64,000 bases of DNA from Thiodiazotropha sp040507005 (GTDB lineage: Bacteria > Pseudomonadota > Gammaproteobacteria > Chromatiales > Chromatiaceae): assembly GCA_040507005.1 (NCBI GenBank), contig JBEVVS010000053.1, positions 7,424-71,423 of the forward strand, written 5' to 3'. Made by a program: the position numbers and the translations under genes. The number at the start of each line of letters is the position of its first letter. The first letter of the stretch is position 1. The notes under the pieces are model-generated. The model was given only the letters and a program-made list of their open reading frames with translations. It made no database searches and was not told the origin of the DNA. Shown in pieces: positions 54,165 to 63,810 of this stretch.

Positions 54165-55123
54165 TGATTGGCCTCGCGAATACTATTGGCGATAGGTTGA
54201 TCGGTCTCATCGAGATCAGATTGTGCCTGCTTGAGCTGATACCCTTTGCGTTTATCATGCAGCTTGGTTTCATCCTCGTCGCAGTTAGCATCATCGACCT
54301 TTGTGGAGGCGACGAATGCGCGTTCATTGTCATTGTAGAGAATGGTGTCGTCACACCAGGGTAGACGACGATAGACCCCCAGGTCATCCAGACCCAGAAA
54401 CGGGTACTTGATGATGTCGAAATAGGGTGAGTAGTCGAAATCCTTGGGAGTGAAGAGTCTTGGGTTGCGCTTGAAGAATCGCAGGCTGCCATCCTCATCC
54501 CGATCTATGAACGGGAGGATTGGAAAATTCACATCGTTGAAGGCGGATGCCAGCATCGATGAGCAGACGGTGCGGGTCGGTGATCCTGCATTGTGCTCGA
54601 ACAGGCTGGAGCGCCAGCGCCTCGGGAGTATGGCCCAGGGAAAGAAGAAGCGGGCCAGATCGAGCAGATGACGTACGTCATAATCGGTACCGATATGCTT
54701 GATGGCGTGGGCTACGACCTTGTGGACATCCTCCGGTTCTAGACCTGTGGGTCGACAGATCCGCAGATGGTCGTTGCGGTACTTGGAGAGTGGCGCAATG
54801 ATCGTACCCTCGCCCAGCAGGGCCTCCACCATCAGCTGTTCGCTGAGATCGCCCTGGTAGGCCATGCGCACCCGCTGCTGAAGCTGTGGATCGCGAATAT
54901 CGTAAATACGACCGATATAGAGGGCGGAGTGGGTCCAGGTGCTCTGGGTAATGGTCTTGATCACATTGCTGACCCGGGTACGCCCCTCCACCAGCAGTAC
55001 ATCGGCGGGTCTGAGTTCATAACTGAGACGATTGAAATCGCAAAGTGGGGATGTCGAAGGCGGGCTCTCCTTGGTCAACCACTCCGCAATCCACTGCATG
55101 ATCTTCTGCCCGAGTTTCTTCAT
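54161..55123 (-). CDS. YiiX/YebB-like permuted papain-type protein
   Basis: The ATG at 55123 (MKKLGQKIMQ) is preferred, because the longer upstream frame overlaps hypD antisense. The 320-residue product has the family's DVLLVEGRTRVSNVIKTITQ with a later THSALYIG (His) and TVCSSMLASAF (Cys), the reverse order of classical papain that marks permuted NlpC/P60-like enzymes. Its target is unknown; related proteins act on peptidoglycan or lipids. Overlap with fadE suggests co-expression. Confidence 0.88.
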   Translation of the reverse strand: MKKLGQKIMQWIAEWLTKESPPSTSPLCDFNRLSYELRPADVLLVEGRTRVSNVIKTITQSTWTHSALYIGRIYDIRDPQLQQRVRMAYQGDLSEQLMVEALLGEGTIIAPLSKYRNDHLRICRPTGLEPEDVHKVVAHAIKHIGTDYDVRHLLDLARFFFPWAILPRRWRSSLFEHNAGSPTRTVCSSMLASAFNDVNFPILPFIDRDEDGSLRFFKRNPRLFTPKDFDYSPYFDIIKYPFLGLDDLGVYRRLPWCDDTILYNDNERAFVASTKVDDANCDEDETKLHDKRKGYQLKQAQSDLDETDQPIANSIREANQ

Positions 55124-55187
55124 GCTAAAACCTAGTAAAACAGTATGTATTATAATTAGTATAGACCGTATTTTCCGTGGGTGAGTT

Positions 55188-56309
55188 TCAAGTATTTTGT
55201 GAACGACGCTCAGCGAGTTTGTCAACGCGGATACCACCGCTCCACCAGATCCTGCAGGCACCCTCATCGGAAACCATACAGGGGCCGATGGGTGTCCGTG
55301 GTGTGCAGGCCTCGCCATAGAGTCGACACTGGTTGGGATATTTCTTTCCCAGCACCACCGCCGCGCAGTCACACCCGGGAGGCATCTCTCCACTGCGTCT
55401 GCGCTGAGGTGAGTCGTAGTCGGGAAAACGTTTGCGCGCATCCCACCGGGCATACCGGGAGTTGAGGGAAAATCCGGAGTCGGGGATGATTCCGATGCCG
55501 CGCCAATTGGCATCGACCACATCCAGTGCCTTCACCAGGTGGGACTTGGCGCTGGGGTTGCCGCCGGGTCTGACCAGCTCGGGATAGCAGTTATCAAGAA
55601 AGATCCGCTGATTCAGATATTGTCTGATTACGGAGTAGGTTGCAGCCAGCAGGCTCTCGGCTGTAAAGCCTGCGACAGCGGCGGGTATGTGGTGTTGCTC
55701 CACCACAAAGGACCACTCCTCAGGGCCCATGACGGTGGCCACATGTCCGGGTGCAATCAGGGCATTGAAACCCGGCTTTTCACCACTCAGCAGCATGGCG
55801 ACGGCCGGCCAGGTGAGTCGGCCGGAGAGCAGGATCGAGAGGTTGTCGGGGATACCTTGCACTAATAACGAAGCGACAGGGGCGGTGGTGGTTTCGAAAC
55901 CGGCGGCGAAAAAGACCACCTCTCTTTGAGCAGAGGCCTGGGCGATCTGCAGAGCCTCCATCGGTGAGGCGATGGGCCTGATGTCGGCCCCAGCGGCGTG
56001 GGCCTGGTCCAGGGAGCGGGGTTCTCCCTTGGGGACGTTCACCGGTACCCGCAACATGTCGCCAAAGGCCACCAGGGTGATCGGTTCCCGTAGTGCCAGT
56101 TGCATGGCTTGATAGACATCCTCTTCGGGACAGACGCAGACAGGACAGCCAGGACCTGGGATCAGCTCTATCTGGGGCGGCAGAGCGCCCCGCAGTCCTG
56201 CCTGGGTAATGGAGCGCTCATGGCCGCCGCAGACATTCATGACCTTGATCGTTTCCTGCAATGGCAGGGCGTTTAACTGCTGCAACCAGGATCTCGCGCT
56301 TATGGACAT
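55188..56309 (-). CDS. hypD: hydrogenase maturation protein HypD
   Basis: The ATG at 56309 (MSISARSW) is preferred over one at 56345. The 373-residue product has the Cys motifs of HypD: NVCGGHE, GPGCPVCVCP and, near the end, the Cys-rich CDCAAVVLGKKYPNQC with a 4Fe-4S cluster. With HypC it assembles the Fe(CN)2CO part of [NiFe] hydrogenases. It is the last hyp gene on this strand, about 60 bases after hypB. hypE does not follow. Confidence 0.96.
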   Translation of the reverse strand: MSISARSWLQQLNALPLQETIKVMNVCGGHERSITQAGLRGALPPQIELIPGPGCPVCVCPEEDVYQAMQLALREPITLVAFGDMLRVPVNVPKGEPRSLDQAHAAGADIRPIASPMEALQIAQASAQREVVFFAAGFETTTAPVASLLVQGIPDNLSILLSGRLTWPAVAMLLSGEKPGFNALIAPGHVATVMGPEEWSFVVEQHHIPAAVAGFTAESLLAATYSVIRQYLNQRIFLDNCYPELVRPGGNPSAKSHLVKALDVVDANWRGIGIIPDSGFSLNSRYARWDARKRFPDYDSPQRRRSGEMPPGCDCAAVVLGKKYPNQCRLYGEACTPRTPIGPCMVSDEGACRIWWSGGIRVDKLAERRSQNT

Positions 56310-56371
56310 CTTGTATAGTCCGCAAATGAACGCAAATAAACGCAAATGTTTTTATGCGAAAAGATCATCAT

Positions 56372-57187
56372 CTATCCGGTATGCAATTTAGCACCTTCCG
56401 GTTGCAGTTTCGGCTGTAGTGTTTCACCCCGTGTGCGTCTCTCTTTTTGCAACTCGATTTGATTCTCGAGCCAGTCGAGCCAGGCATCAAAGCCTTCCCC
56501 TGATTTTGCCGAGGTGAGGACGACCGGCACCTCAACGGCGAGCTGACGGACTGCCCGCTCGGCCCGTTCGGGACTGAACTCTTCCATCACCGCCAGCAGA
56601 TCCGATTTGGTAAGCAGCACAAGATCCGCCGCGCGGAAGATGACCGGGTATTTGCTCGGCTTGTCGTCACCCTCGGTGACTGAGAGCAGGGTGATGTTGA
56701 GGTGTTGGCCCAGATCGAAGCTGGCGGGGCATACCAGGTTGCCGACATTTTCGATGAACAGGATATCGACCGCATCCAGATCCATTCGATGTAGCGCATG
56801 GTGAATCATATGGGCATCGAGATGGCAGGCGGTGCCGGTGGTGATCTGTACCGCTTCCACGCCTTTGTCACGGATCCGCTGAGCATCGTTTTCCGTCTCC
56901 AAGTCACCTTCGACGACAGCAATTCTGTATTTCTCCTTGAGCCTGTCGATGGAGCTCTCCAGCAAACGGGTCTTGCCGCTCCCCGGTGATGACATGAGAT
57001 TGATGGCGAGCAGCTGGTGACGGTCGAAGTGTTCCCGGTTGTGAGCGGCCTGGTGGTCGTTTTCACTGAGCAGGTTTTGCAATACCTCCACCGCCACGCT
57101 GCCATCCTCGGTATGGGCATGCTTGCCACCCTCTTCGACCAGGTGTTTGTTGTCTTCTGTGATATTGCAGCCGCATGTATCGCACAT
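56372..57187 (-). CDS. hypB: hydrogenase nickel incorporation GTPase HypB
   Basis: This 271-residue protein begins MCDTCGC, the N-terminal nickel-binding motif, then has the GTPase P-loop SSPGSGKTRLLE, the CPASFDLGQ region and LLTKSDLL for guanine recognition. It lacks a long His-rich stretch. It delivers nickel to hydrogenase with HypA. It lies 20 bases after hypA. Confidence 0.96.
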   Translation of the reverse strand: MCDTCGCNITEDNKHLVEEGGKHAHTEDGSVAVEVLQNLLSENDHQAAHNREHFDRHQLLAINLMSSPGSGKTRLLESSIDRLKEKYRIAVVEGDLETENDAQRIRDKGVEAVQITTGTACHLDAHMIHHALHRMDLDAVDILFIENVGNLVCPASFDLGQHLNITLLSVTEGDDKPSKYPVIFRAADLVLLTKSDLLAVMEEFSPERAERAVRQLAVEVPVVLTSAKSGEGFDAWLDWLENQIELQKERRTRGETLQPKLQPEGAKLHTG

Positions 57188-57207
57188 CGGAAATGCTCCT
57201 TGACTTA

Positions 57208-57555
57208 TTACTCTCGTATCAGCTCCACACTAGCTAGCAGGAGCTCGTCGCCGCTGATAAGCTGAGTACGGAAATCGCCGCATTCACAGCAGATCAAGCG
57301 GTTGCTCTTGGCATCACACTCGGCACCGCACTGCAGGCAACGTATACGTACCTGTTGCAGTTCGGTATGGAGTTCGGCCTTTGCCGCCACGCTGCCTGCA
57401 CGGGCGATGCTGAAGGCCTGTTGCAGCAGCTCAGGTACCACGCCAGAGAGGGGGCCGATATGGACCACGATACGCTCCACCTGGCTGGCTTGTTCCCGTT
57501 CTGCAATCGTTTCGACCTGTGCCAGCATCGCCTGGCAGACAGAGAGTTCATGCAT
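57208..57555 (-). CDS. hypA: hydrogenase nickel incorporation protein HypA
   Basis: This 115-residue protein begins MHELSVCQAM, whose His2 binds nickel. It has a zinc site of CLQC and CCEC type at about residues 72-95. It works with HypB to insert nickel. Its start overlaps the hypC stop by eight bases. Confidence 0.95.
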   Translation of the reverse strand: MHELSVCQAMLAQVETIAEREQASQVERIVVHIGPLSGVVPELLQQAFSIARAGSVAAKAELHTELQQVRIRCLQCGAECDAKSNRLICCECGDFRTQLISGDELLLASVELIRE

Positions 57556-57790
57556 TCGGCGGTGATTCCATCTTTGCCAGCATTTCGTCGTAGATCTCCC
57601 AGGCCGAGCGTGCCTCCTGTGGCGTCACCTTCTGAATGGCATAGCCCACATGCACCACCACGAAGTCATCCGGCTTCAACGCTTCATGTTGCAGCATGAA
57701 GAGACTGACTTCACGCTGAATGCCTTTTGCTTCACACTGTGCGGTAAAGCCGTCGATGCTTTTGATCTGCATGGGTATGCCTAGGCACAT
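57548..57790 (-). CDS. hypC: hydrogenase assembly chaperone HypC
   Basis: This 80-residue protein begins MCLGIPMQIKS, where Cys2 is essential for holding the Fe(CN)2CO unit with HypD. It overlaps hypA by eight bases and is the first gene of hypCABD, divergent from the maturation protease gene across 119 bases. Confidence 0.95.
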   Translation of the reverse strand: MCLGIPMQIKSIDGFTAQCEAKGIQREVSLFMLQHEALKPDDFVVVHVGYAIQKVTPQEARSAWEIYDEMLAKMESPPNA

Positions 57791-57857
57791 GATATAACCT
57801 TTGTCATAGAGACTGTATTTATTGCCATGGATCAGGTTGCCAACCGTTCTCTTTAAA

Positions 57858-57863
57858 TATAAT
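57858..57863 (+). promoter_or_regulatory. possible -10 element for the hydrogenase genes
   Basis: TATAAT lies 46 bases before the TTG start of the maturation protease gene, with GGTTGC 17 bases upstream as a weak -35. The region is shared with the divergent hypC promoter. Confidence 0.35.
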
Positions 57864-57909
57864 AGAATCTGAACCGGATAGCTGTTTCATTCTCGCTAGG
57901 AGACCGTTT

Positions 57910-58392
57910 TTGTCAATCAAATCTGTGTTGGTCCTGGGGATAGGAAATACCTTGTTGAGTGACGAGGGTATTGGGGTTCACCTGGTGAATCGTCTGCAGC
58001 AACACCTTGGAGAGGTCCCGGGGGTCGAGTATCTCGATGGAGGTACACTCAGCTTCACCCTCGCGGAACCCATAGCCAGGGCGGATGGATTGATCGTCGC
58101 GGATGCAGCCCGTATGGGTGAGAGGCCAGGCACATTGCGGCTCTTCCGCGACCAGGAGATGGACCTATATCTCCAGGGCAATCGCGCCAGTGTACACGAG
58201 GTGAGCCTGGGTGATCTCCTCGATATCGCCCGGCTCTCGAATACTCTGCCGCAACACCGCTGCCTCGTTGGCATCGAACCCGATAACCTGGATTGGGGGG
58301 AGGCGATGAGCAAAGCGGTGGAGCCGGCCGTTGCGAAGGGAATTACAGAGATAACGTCACTATTGAAGTCGTGGGGACTGCTGCCTGATTGA
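57910..58392 (+). CDS. [NiFe] hydrogenase maturation protease
   Basis: This 160-residue protein starts at TTG with AGGAGA six bases upstream. It has the motif GIGNTLLSDEGIGVHLV with the nickel-binding Glu/Asp, DGGTLSF and late His, matching HyaD/HupD/HynD endopeptidases. It cleaves the C-terminal tail of the large subunit after nickel insertion. Here that tail is expected after the His of DPCIACAVH in HynL. It is the first gene of the hydrogenase run. Confidence 0.93.
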   Translation: MSIKSVLVLGIGNTLLSDEGIGVHLVNRLQQHLGEVPGVEYLDGGTLSFTLAEPIARADGLIVADAARMGERPGTLRLFRDQEMDLYLQGNRASVHEVSLGDLLDIARLSNTLPQHRCLVGIEPDNLDWGEAMSKAVEPAVAKGITEITSLLKSWGLLPD

Positions 58393-58521
58393 GGCAACCA
58401 TTACTATTTAGAAATGAATTGCCTGAGATCACTATTTTGGTCTCCAATCATGATCCAGATCAGCAAACGTATCAGTATTTAGTGATATTCTTTAAACGTA
58501 TAAGAGAAGATCAATACGACC

Positions 58522-58953
58522 ATGCAGAAACTGCGAGACATTGCTGTTCGGGTTGAGGCAAAGGAGGGCGTAGACCCAACCACCAATCACTCAAACGCAA
58601 CACCAGTGATGCATCAAGTGCTACACGCACTACAACGTCTCAAGGAGCGAGGCGAGGTGACCACAATCGATCTTAAATCCATACCATTCGGTCCAGGGGA
58701 TGAGGCGGCTTTACTCAGTATTCTTGGCTGCGGTGAGGTCTCCATCGAGCTGCAATCCCTGGGTAAAAGCAGGATCTGCGAAACCTATTATCCCGGTGTC
58801 TGGCTAGTCGATCACTACAATGCGTCCGGTGAACGCATAGCCCTCAGCATCGAGATCAACCGTGTCCCGGAGATCGTTCGTTCACAACCCGAGGATATCT
58901 CGGACGCAATTAGCAGGCTCCAACAGCAGCTAAACCCAGATAGTACCGCATGA
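58522..58953 (+). CDS. HupH/HyaF-type hydrogenase accessory protein
   Basis: This 143-residue protein matches the C-terminal domain of HupH/HyaF (LSILGCGEVSIELQSLGKSR and TYYPGVWLVDHYNASG). E. coli HyaF is about twice as long, so this is a single-domain form. These proteins assist assembly of the small subunit or its Fe-S clusters. It lies 24 bases before hynS. Confidence 0.9.
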   Translation: MQKLRDIAVRVEAKEGVDPTTNHSNATPVMHQVLHALQRLKERGEVTTIDLKSIPFGPGDEAALLSILGCGEVSIELQSLGKSRICETYYPGVWLVDHYNASGERIALSIEINRVPEIVRSQPEDISDAISRLQQQLNPDSTA

Positions 58954-58977
58954 TTGTCCTGTGCGGGAGGAGTAGTG

Positions 58978-60084
58978 ATGGCTGAAGAACTCAATCCCAT
59001 GGCTAAAACACTCGGGGAGAGCTTACGTCAAAGCGGCGTCTCGAGACGGGGCTTTCTTAAATTCTGCAGCGCCACCGCTTCGATGATGGCACTACCGCCG
59101 ACCATGGTCTCCGCGGTCGCCGAATCCCTGGAGCAGGCGAAGCGACCCTCGGTTATCTGGCTCTCGTTTCAGGAGTGCACCGGCTGTACCGAGTCCCTTA
59201 CCCGCAGCCATTCACCAACCGTCGAGAACCTGATTTTTGACTATGTCTCCCTCGACTATCACCATACCTTGCAGGTCGCCTCCGGGAGTGCGGCAGAGGC
59301 CGCCCGTGAACAGGCGATGCACGACAATGAGGGCAAGTATCTGGTGGTGGTCGACGGCTCGATCCCGCTGGGAAATCCTGGTTTCTCCACCATCGCAGGG
59401 ATCAGTAACCTGCAGATGCTTGAAGAGACGGTTGCCGGCGCCGCCGCGGTGGTTGCAGTGGGAAGCTGCGCCGCATTCGGTGGATTACCCCATGCCAAGC
59501 CCAATCCCACCGGTGCGGTAGCTGTCTCGAATATCGTCAAGGACAAACCGGTAGTCAATGTATCCGGTTGTCCCCCCATTCCCACCGTGATCACCGGTGT
59601 GCTTGCCCACTTTCTCACCTTCGGTGCGCTACCCGAGCTGGATAGTCTTGGCAGGCCCATGGTCTTTTACGGCAAGAGTATCCATGACCGCTGTTATCGC
59701 CGCCCCTTTTATGACAAAGGTCTGTTCGCCGAGACCTTCGATGACGAGGGTGCGCGTAAGGGCTGGTGTCTGTTTCGTCTCGGCTGCAAAGGTCCGATGA
59801 CCTATAACGCCTGCGCCACCACCAAGTGGAACCAGGGCGCGAGTTGGCCGGTAGAGTCGGGACACGGCTGCCTGGGTTGCTCCGAGCCTGACTTCTGGGA
59901 TAGCGGCGGTTTCTACAATGCGCTCTCGATTCCCGACAGCGATGTAATCCGCAACGCCGCCTATGTCGCGGGTGCAGGTGTGGTCCTTGGCGCGGCTGCC
60001 GGCGCACTCAATCGGAGGAAGCAGTCAAAGGCCGCTTCCGAGCATGAGACCGTAACTATCGACGACTTGGATAAGAGATCATGA
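58978..60084 (+). CDS. hynS: Isp-type [NiFe] hydrogenase small subunit
   Basis: The ATG at 58978 has GGAGG eight bases upstream; an earlier in-frame ATG at 58954 is less good. The 368-residue product has a Tat signal (SRRGFLKF at residues 22-29), the proximal cluster Cys in FQECTGCTESL, GSCAAFGG and GCKGP, and a C-terminal membrane helix (about residues 322-340). The CTGCTE sequence lacks the additional Cys of the O2-tolerant 6-Cys proximal cluster. It passes electrons from HynL toward Isp1/Isp2. Its end overlaps isp1 by four bases. Confidence 0.95.
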   Translation: MAEELNPMAKTLGESLRQSGVSRRGFLKFCSATASMMALPPTMVSAVAESLEQAKRPSVIWLSFQECTGCTESLTRSHSPTVENLIFDYVSLDYHHTLQVASGSAAEAAREQAMHDNEGKYLVVVDGSIPLGNPGFSTIAGISNLQMLEETVAGAAAVVAVGSCAAFGGLPHAKPNPTGAVAVSNIVKDKPVVNVSGCPPIPTVITGVLAHFLTFGALPELDSLGRPMVFYGKSIHDRCYRRPFYDKGLFAETFDDEGARKGWCLFRLGCKGPMTYNACATTKWNQGASWPVESGHGCLGCSEPDFWDSGGFYNALSIPDSDVIRNAAYVAGAGVVLGAAAGALNRRKQSKAASEHETVTIDDLDKRS

Positions 60085-60743
60085 GCACTCCAGTTGACTT
60101 TCTTCTATGGGTAAGAGGGCCGGGTTTTGATATCGCACTGGTGGTTTTTATTATCGGCGTGGTTATCCGGCTGCTCGAGGTTTTGATACTGGGCCGTAAG
60201 CCCGACTTTGCCGAGCCAAGAGGCGCTGAACTGGGAGCGGGGCTGCGTACGGTGTTTACCCGAACCCTACCGGAGCAGGGCTCTTTCAGACGCTCCCCCT
60301 TTACTGTCGTGGGTGGGTATATCTGGCACATCGGCTTTTTTATCAGTCTGTTTCTTTTTATCCCCCATATCGAACTGATCAATGCCACCATTGGACTCAG
60401 CTGGCCGGGGATCGCCAGTAACCTGGTCGATGCAGTTGCCGCGGTAACCATCGTCACTCTGGTGGCGATGCTCTTCAGCCGCATCAGTCACCCGGTTAAG
60501 CGTTACCTCAGCGGTGCGGAAGACTATCTGACCTGGCTGGTGACGATCCTGCCCATGGTGACCGGATATCTGGCCTACCATCGAATGATCGATCCCTATC
60601 CGCTGGTGTTGGGTCTGCATATTCTTAGCGTTGAAATCTTGATGGTGGTCTTTCCCTTCACCAAACTGATGCACGCTTTCACTTTCTTTATCGCACGTTG
60701 GTACAACGGCGCCATGGCAGGTCGTAGAGGAGTTCAGTCATGA
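60081..60743 (+). CDS. isp1: Isp1 b-type cytochrome of the hydrogenase
   Basis: This 220-residue membrane protein is NarI-like with about five helices and His residues in YIWHIGFF, IPHIEL, YLAYHRM, LGLHILSVEI and LMHAFTF for two b hemes. It matches Isp1 of Thiocapsa-type hydrogenases, where it takes electrons from the HynSL dimer to the quinone pool or Isp2. It overlaps hynS and isp2 by four bases on both sides. Confidence 0.94.
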   Translation: MSTPVDFLLWVRGPGFDIALVVFIIGVVIRLLEVLILGRKPDFAEPRGAELGAGLRTVFTRTLPEQGSFRRSPFTVVGGYIWHIGFFISLFLFIPHIELINATIGLSWPGIASNLVDAVAAVTIVTLVAMLFSRISHPVKRYLSGAEDYLTWLVTILPMVTGYLAYHRMIDPYPLVLGLHILSVEILMVVFPFTKLMHAFTFFIARWYNGAMAGRRGVQS

Positions 60744-62008
60744 GCGAAGCAACCCTTGAACGAGGCATGAACGCCTTTCGTGAGCAGATGAACGCACCGA
60801 TCGCCTCTTTTTTCTCCAGTTGCGTGAATTGCGGTATGTGTGCCGAGGCCTGCCTCTTTTATACCGAGACCGGCGATCCCAAATATACGCCCATCAACAA
60901 ACTAGAACCCCTGCGCCGGGTATGGGAGCAGGAATACACCCTTTGGGGAAAAGTGAAATCGATGCTGGGTTTGACGCAACCGGTAACCGATGAACTGCTC
61001 GAGGAGTGGGAGACATTGATCTACGATGGCTGCACGCTCTGTGGACGCTGTTCCATGGTCTGTCCGGTGGGCAACGACATCAGTTATATGATCCGTAATG
61101 CCAGGGAGGGATTCGTAGCGGCAGGCTACTCACCGGAGGGGATGAAAGGAGCCAGCCGCAGAGCCGTGACCATCGGTAGTCCGATGGGGGTTAAGTACCC
61201 TGCCTTGGCGGCGCAGATAAAACATGTTGAGGCCGATAGCGGTTTGCAGATTCCGGTGGACGTGGAAGGGGTCGACTATATGGCGCTGCTTTCGTCCATG
61301 GAGATCATGAACTTCCCCGAATATCTTGAGGCCCTCGCACGAATCTTCAAACAGGCGGGGGTGAGCTGGACCATCAGCTCGCAAGCCTTTGAGGCAACCA
61401 ATGCAGGTATTCAGATAGGCTCTTCAGACATCGCCCGTGAGCTGGTCAACAGGGTGGTGGTCGCGGCGGAAAAACTGAAGGTCAAATATGTCATCAGTCC
61501 CGAGTGCGGTCACGCCTACACCGCAATCCGCTGGGAGGGCCCGAACCTGATTGGCCGAGCCTACAAATTCAAGGTTGTGCATATCCTGGAACTGCTGGAG
61601 GAACTGCGCACCAGTGGGCGTCTGAAGACAGAAGGCATGGATGAGACGCGACTGACCTTTCACGATCCCTGCCAGATTGTACGCAAGGGCGGTGTATTGG
61701 AACCGCCACGTAATCTGCTGAAGATGGTCGCCAGCGAGTTTGTCGATATGCATGATGCCCGGGAGATGAACTGGTGCTGCGGTGGTGGCGGTGGTGTGAG
61801 TGCCAACGAGCGGGCCGAAGAGCTGCGCATCAAGGTCTTCAATCGCAAGAAAACACAACTCGATGAGCTCAATGTGGAGACCCTGGTCACCGCCTGTGCC
61901 AACTGCAGGTTGGTGATAGAGGAGGGGCTCGAAGAGTACCGCATGGAGATTCCCGTTGTGGGATTGACCGAGATGCTCGCAGAACACCTGGTCGAGGATA
62001 AAGAGTAA
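60740..62008 (+). CDS. isp2: Isp2 iron-sulfur protein of the hydrogenase (HdrD-like)
   Basis: This 422-residue protein has two 4Fe-4S motifs (CVNCGMCAEAC at about residue 28 and CTLCGRCSMVCPVGND at about 98) and two CCG-type domains, with WCCGGGGGVSANER and TACANCRLVIE in the second. It resembles the HdrD subunit of heterodisulfide reductase and Isp2 of Thiocapsa. It is expected on the cytoplasmic side, joined to Isp1. Confidence 0.94.
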   Translation: MSEATLERGMNAFREQMNAPIASFFSSCVNCGMCAEACLFYTETGDPKYTPINKLEPLRRVWEQEYTLWGKVKSMLGLTQPVTDELLEEWETLIYDGCTLCGRCSMVCPVGNDISYMIRNAREGFVAAGYSPEGMKGASRRAVTIGSPMGVKYPALAAQIKHVEADSGLQIPVDVEGVDYMALLSSMEIMNFPEYLEALARIFKQAGVSWTISSQAFEATNAGIQIGSSDIARELVNRVVVAAEKLKVKYVISPECGHAYTAIRWEGPNLIGRAYKFKVVHILELLEELRTSGRLKTEGMDETRLTFHDPCQIVRKGGVLEPPRNLLKMVASEFVDMHDAREMNWCCGGGGGVSANERAEELRIKVFNRKKTQLDELNVETLVTACANCRLVIEEGLEEYRMEIPVVGLTEMLAEHLVEDKE

Positions 62009-62058
62009 GCAATGCAACAGAGCACGGCTGAAATGTGTATCGATAGGAGACGAGAGAA

Positions 62059-63780
62059 ATGAGTAACAGAATCGTCGTTGACCCCATCACCAGAATCGAA
62101 GGCCATCTGCGTATCGAGGCCCAGATGGATGGTGATCAGATAGCCAGTGCTTATTCATCGGGTACCATGGTTAGAGGCATTGAGATCATACTCAAGGGTC
62201 GTGATCCCCGGGATGCCTGGGCATTCGCACAGCGTATCTGCGGTGTCTGCACACTGGTGCACGGCCTGAGTTCGGTACGTGCAGTGGAAGATGCCCTCAA
62301 CTACCCGATTCCGCCGAATGCACAGCTGATCCGCAATCTGATGATCGGTGCCCAGTATATCCACGATCACGTAATGCACTTCTATCATCTGCATGCCCTC
62401 GACTGGGTGGATGTGGTCTCAGCACTCTCCGCCGATCCAGGAGAGACCGCTGCGTTGGCACAATCGATCAGTAATTGGCCGAAGGCTTCACCGGGTTATT
62501 TCGCCGATGTGAAAAAGAAGCTCAAGGGCTTCGTCGACGCCGGGCAGCTGGGTATCTTCGCCAAGGCCTATTGGGGACACGAGGTCTACAAGCTGCCGCC
62601 GGCAGCGAACCTGATGGCGGTGGCCCACTACCTGGAGGCCCTGGAGTGGCAGCGTGACGTGGTCAAGCTGCATGCCATCTTCGGCGGCAAGAACCCCCAT
62701 CCCAATTTCCTCGTCGGCGGTGTGGCCTCGGCCATCGATCTCAATTCCGATTCGGCCATCAACAGCAAGAAACTCTCCCAGGTGCAGAACGTCATCACCA
62801 AGATGAGCGAGTTTACCGACCAGGTCTATGTGCCGGATACCCTTGCGGTGGCGAGCTTCTACAAAGATTGGGGCGAGCGTGGCGAGGGCTTGGGCAACTT
62901 CCTTTGCTATGGTGATCTGCCGGCCACATCGATGGATGATCCGGCCAGCTTCTTCTTTCCCAGCGGCGTCATTCTCGACAGGGATATCTCAACCATACAT
63001 CCGTTGGATATGAACAACGCTGATGAGATACAGGAGCAGATTGCCCATTCATGGTATGACTACAGCAGCGGCAAGGATCAGGGGCTCCATCCCTATGAAG
63101 GCGAGACCACACTCAACTACACCGGTCCCGAGCCCCCCTTCGAACAGCTGAATGTGGAGGAGTCCTACTCCTGGCTGAAGGCACCCAGGTGGAAAGGCAA
63201 GGCGGTCGAGGTAGGCCCCTTGGCACGGGTGCTGATGCTCTATGCCAAAGGCCACGAGCAGACCCGGGATCTGGTCAACAAAACCCTGAGCACGCTGGAA
63301 CTGCCGACCCGGGCACTCTTCTCGACACTTGGCAGAACCGCTGCCAGAACCCTGGAGACCAAGATCCTGGCGGATGCAATGCAGGGTTGGTACGACCAGC
63401 TGATCGCCAATATCAAGGCGGGGGACACCAAGACCTTCAACGACACGCTTTGGGATCCCTCCACCTGGCCGAGGCAGTGCCAGGGCGTGGGTTTCATGGA
63501 GGCGCCTCGCGGCGCATTGGGACACTGGATCGTCATCGAGGACGGCAAGATAGCCAACTATCAAGCAGTGGTACCGAGTACCTGGAATGCCGGGCCGCGG
63601 GATAGTGCCGGACAGGCCGGCGCTTACGAGGCTGCGTTGCAGGATAACCACCAGCTGGCGGATGTTAATAAGCCGGTGGAGATCCTGCGGACCATACACA
63701 GCTTCGATCCCTGCATCGCCTGCGCGGTCCATCTCTCGGATGAGGATGGTGAGGAGATGTTGCAGTTGAAAGTGACATAG
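62059..63780 (+). CDS. hynL: Isp-type [NiFe] hydrogenase large subunit
   Basis: This 573-residue protein has motif L1 (RICGVCTLVH at about residue 56) and L2 (DPCIACAVH ending at His558), whose four Cys bind the Ni-Fe centre. Fifteen residues follow His558, and are the tail that the maturation protease removes. It oxidises H2 in the periplasm, exported with HynS by the Tat signal of the small subunit. The order hynS-isp1-isp2-hynL, with isp genes between the subunits, matches Thiocapsa and Aquifex-like loci. Confidence 0.97.
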   Translation: MSNRIVVDPITRIEGHLRIEAQMDGDQIASAYSSGTMVRGIEIILKGRDPRDAWAFAQRICGVCTLVHGLSSVRAVEDALNYPIPPNAQLIRNLMIGAQYIHDHVMHFYHLHALDWVDVVSALSADPGETAALAQSISNWPKASPGYFADVKKKLKGFVDAGQLGIFAKAYWGHEVYKLPPAANLMAVAHYLEALEWQRDVVKLHAIFGGKNPHPNFLVGGVASAIDLNSDSAINSKKLSQVQNVITKMSEFTDQVYVPDTLAVASFYKDWGERGEGLGNFLCYGDLPATSMDDPASFFFPSGVILDRDISTIHPLDMNNADEIQEQIAHSWYDYSSGKDQGLHPYEGETTLNYTGPEPPFEQLNVEESYSWLKAPRWKGKAVEVGPLARVLMLYAKGHEQTRDLVNKTLSTLELPTRALFSTLGRTAARTLETKILADAMQGWYDQLIANIKAGDTKTFNDTLWDPSTWPRQCQGVGFMEAPRGALGHWIVIEDGKIANYQAVVPSTWNAGPRDSAGQAGAYEAALQDNHQLADVNKPVEILRTIHSFDPCIACAVHLSDEDGEEMLQLKVT

Positions 63781-63810
63781 AGTCTCAGCTTTCGCACTGC
63801 AAGTTTTTAC

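Noticed and set aside
55124..55522. N-terminal extension of the papain-like gene by 133 codons
   Set aside because: It is in frame but lies antisense-free over hypD's own coding end on the same strand, lacks homology and has a better start at 55123.
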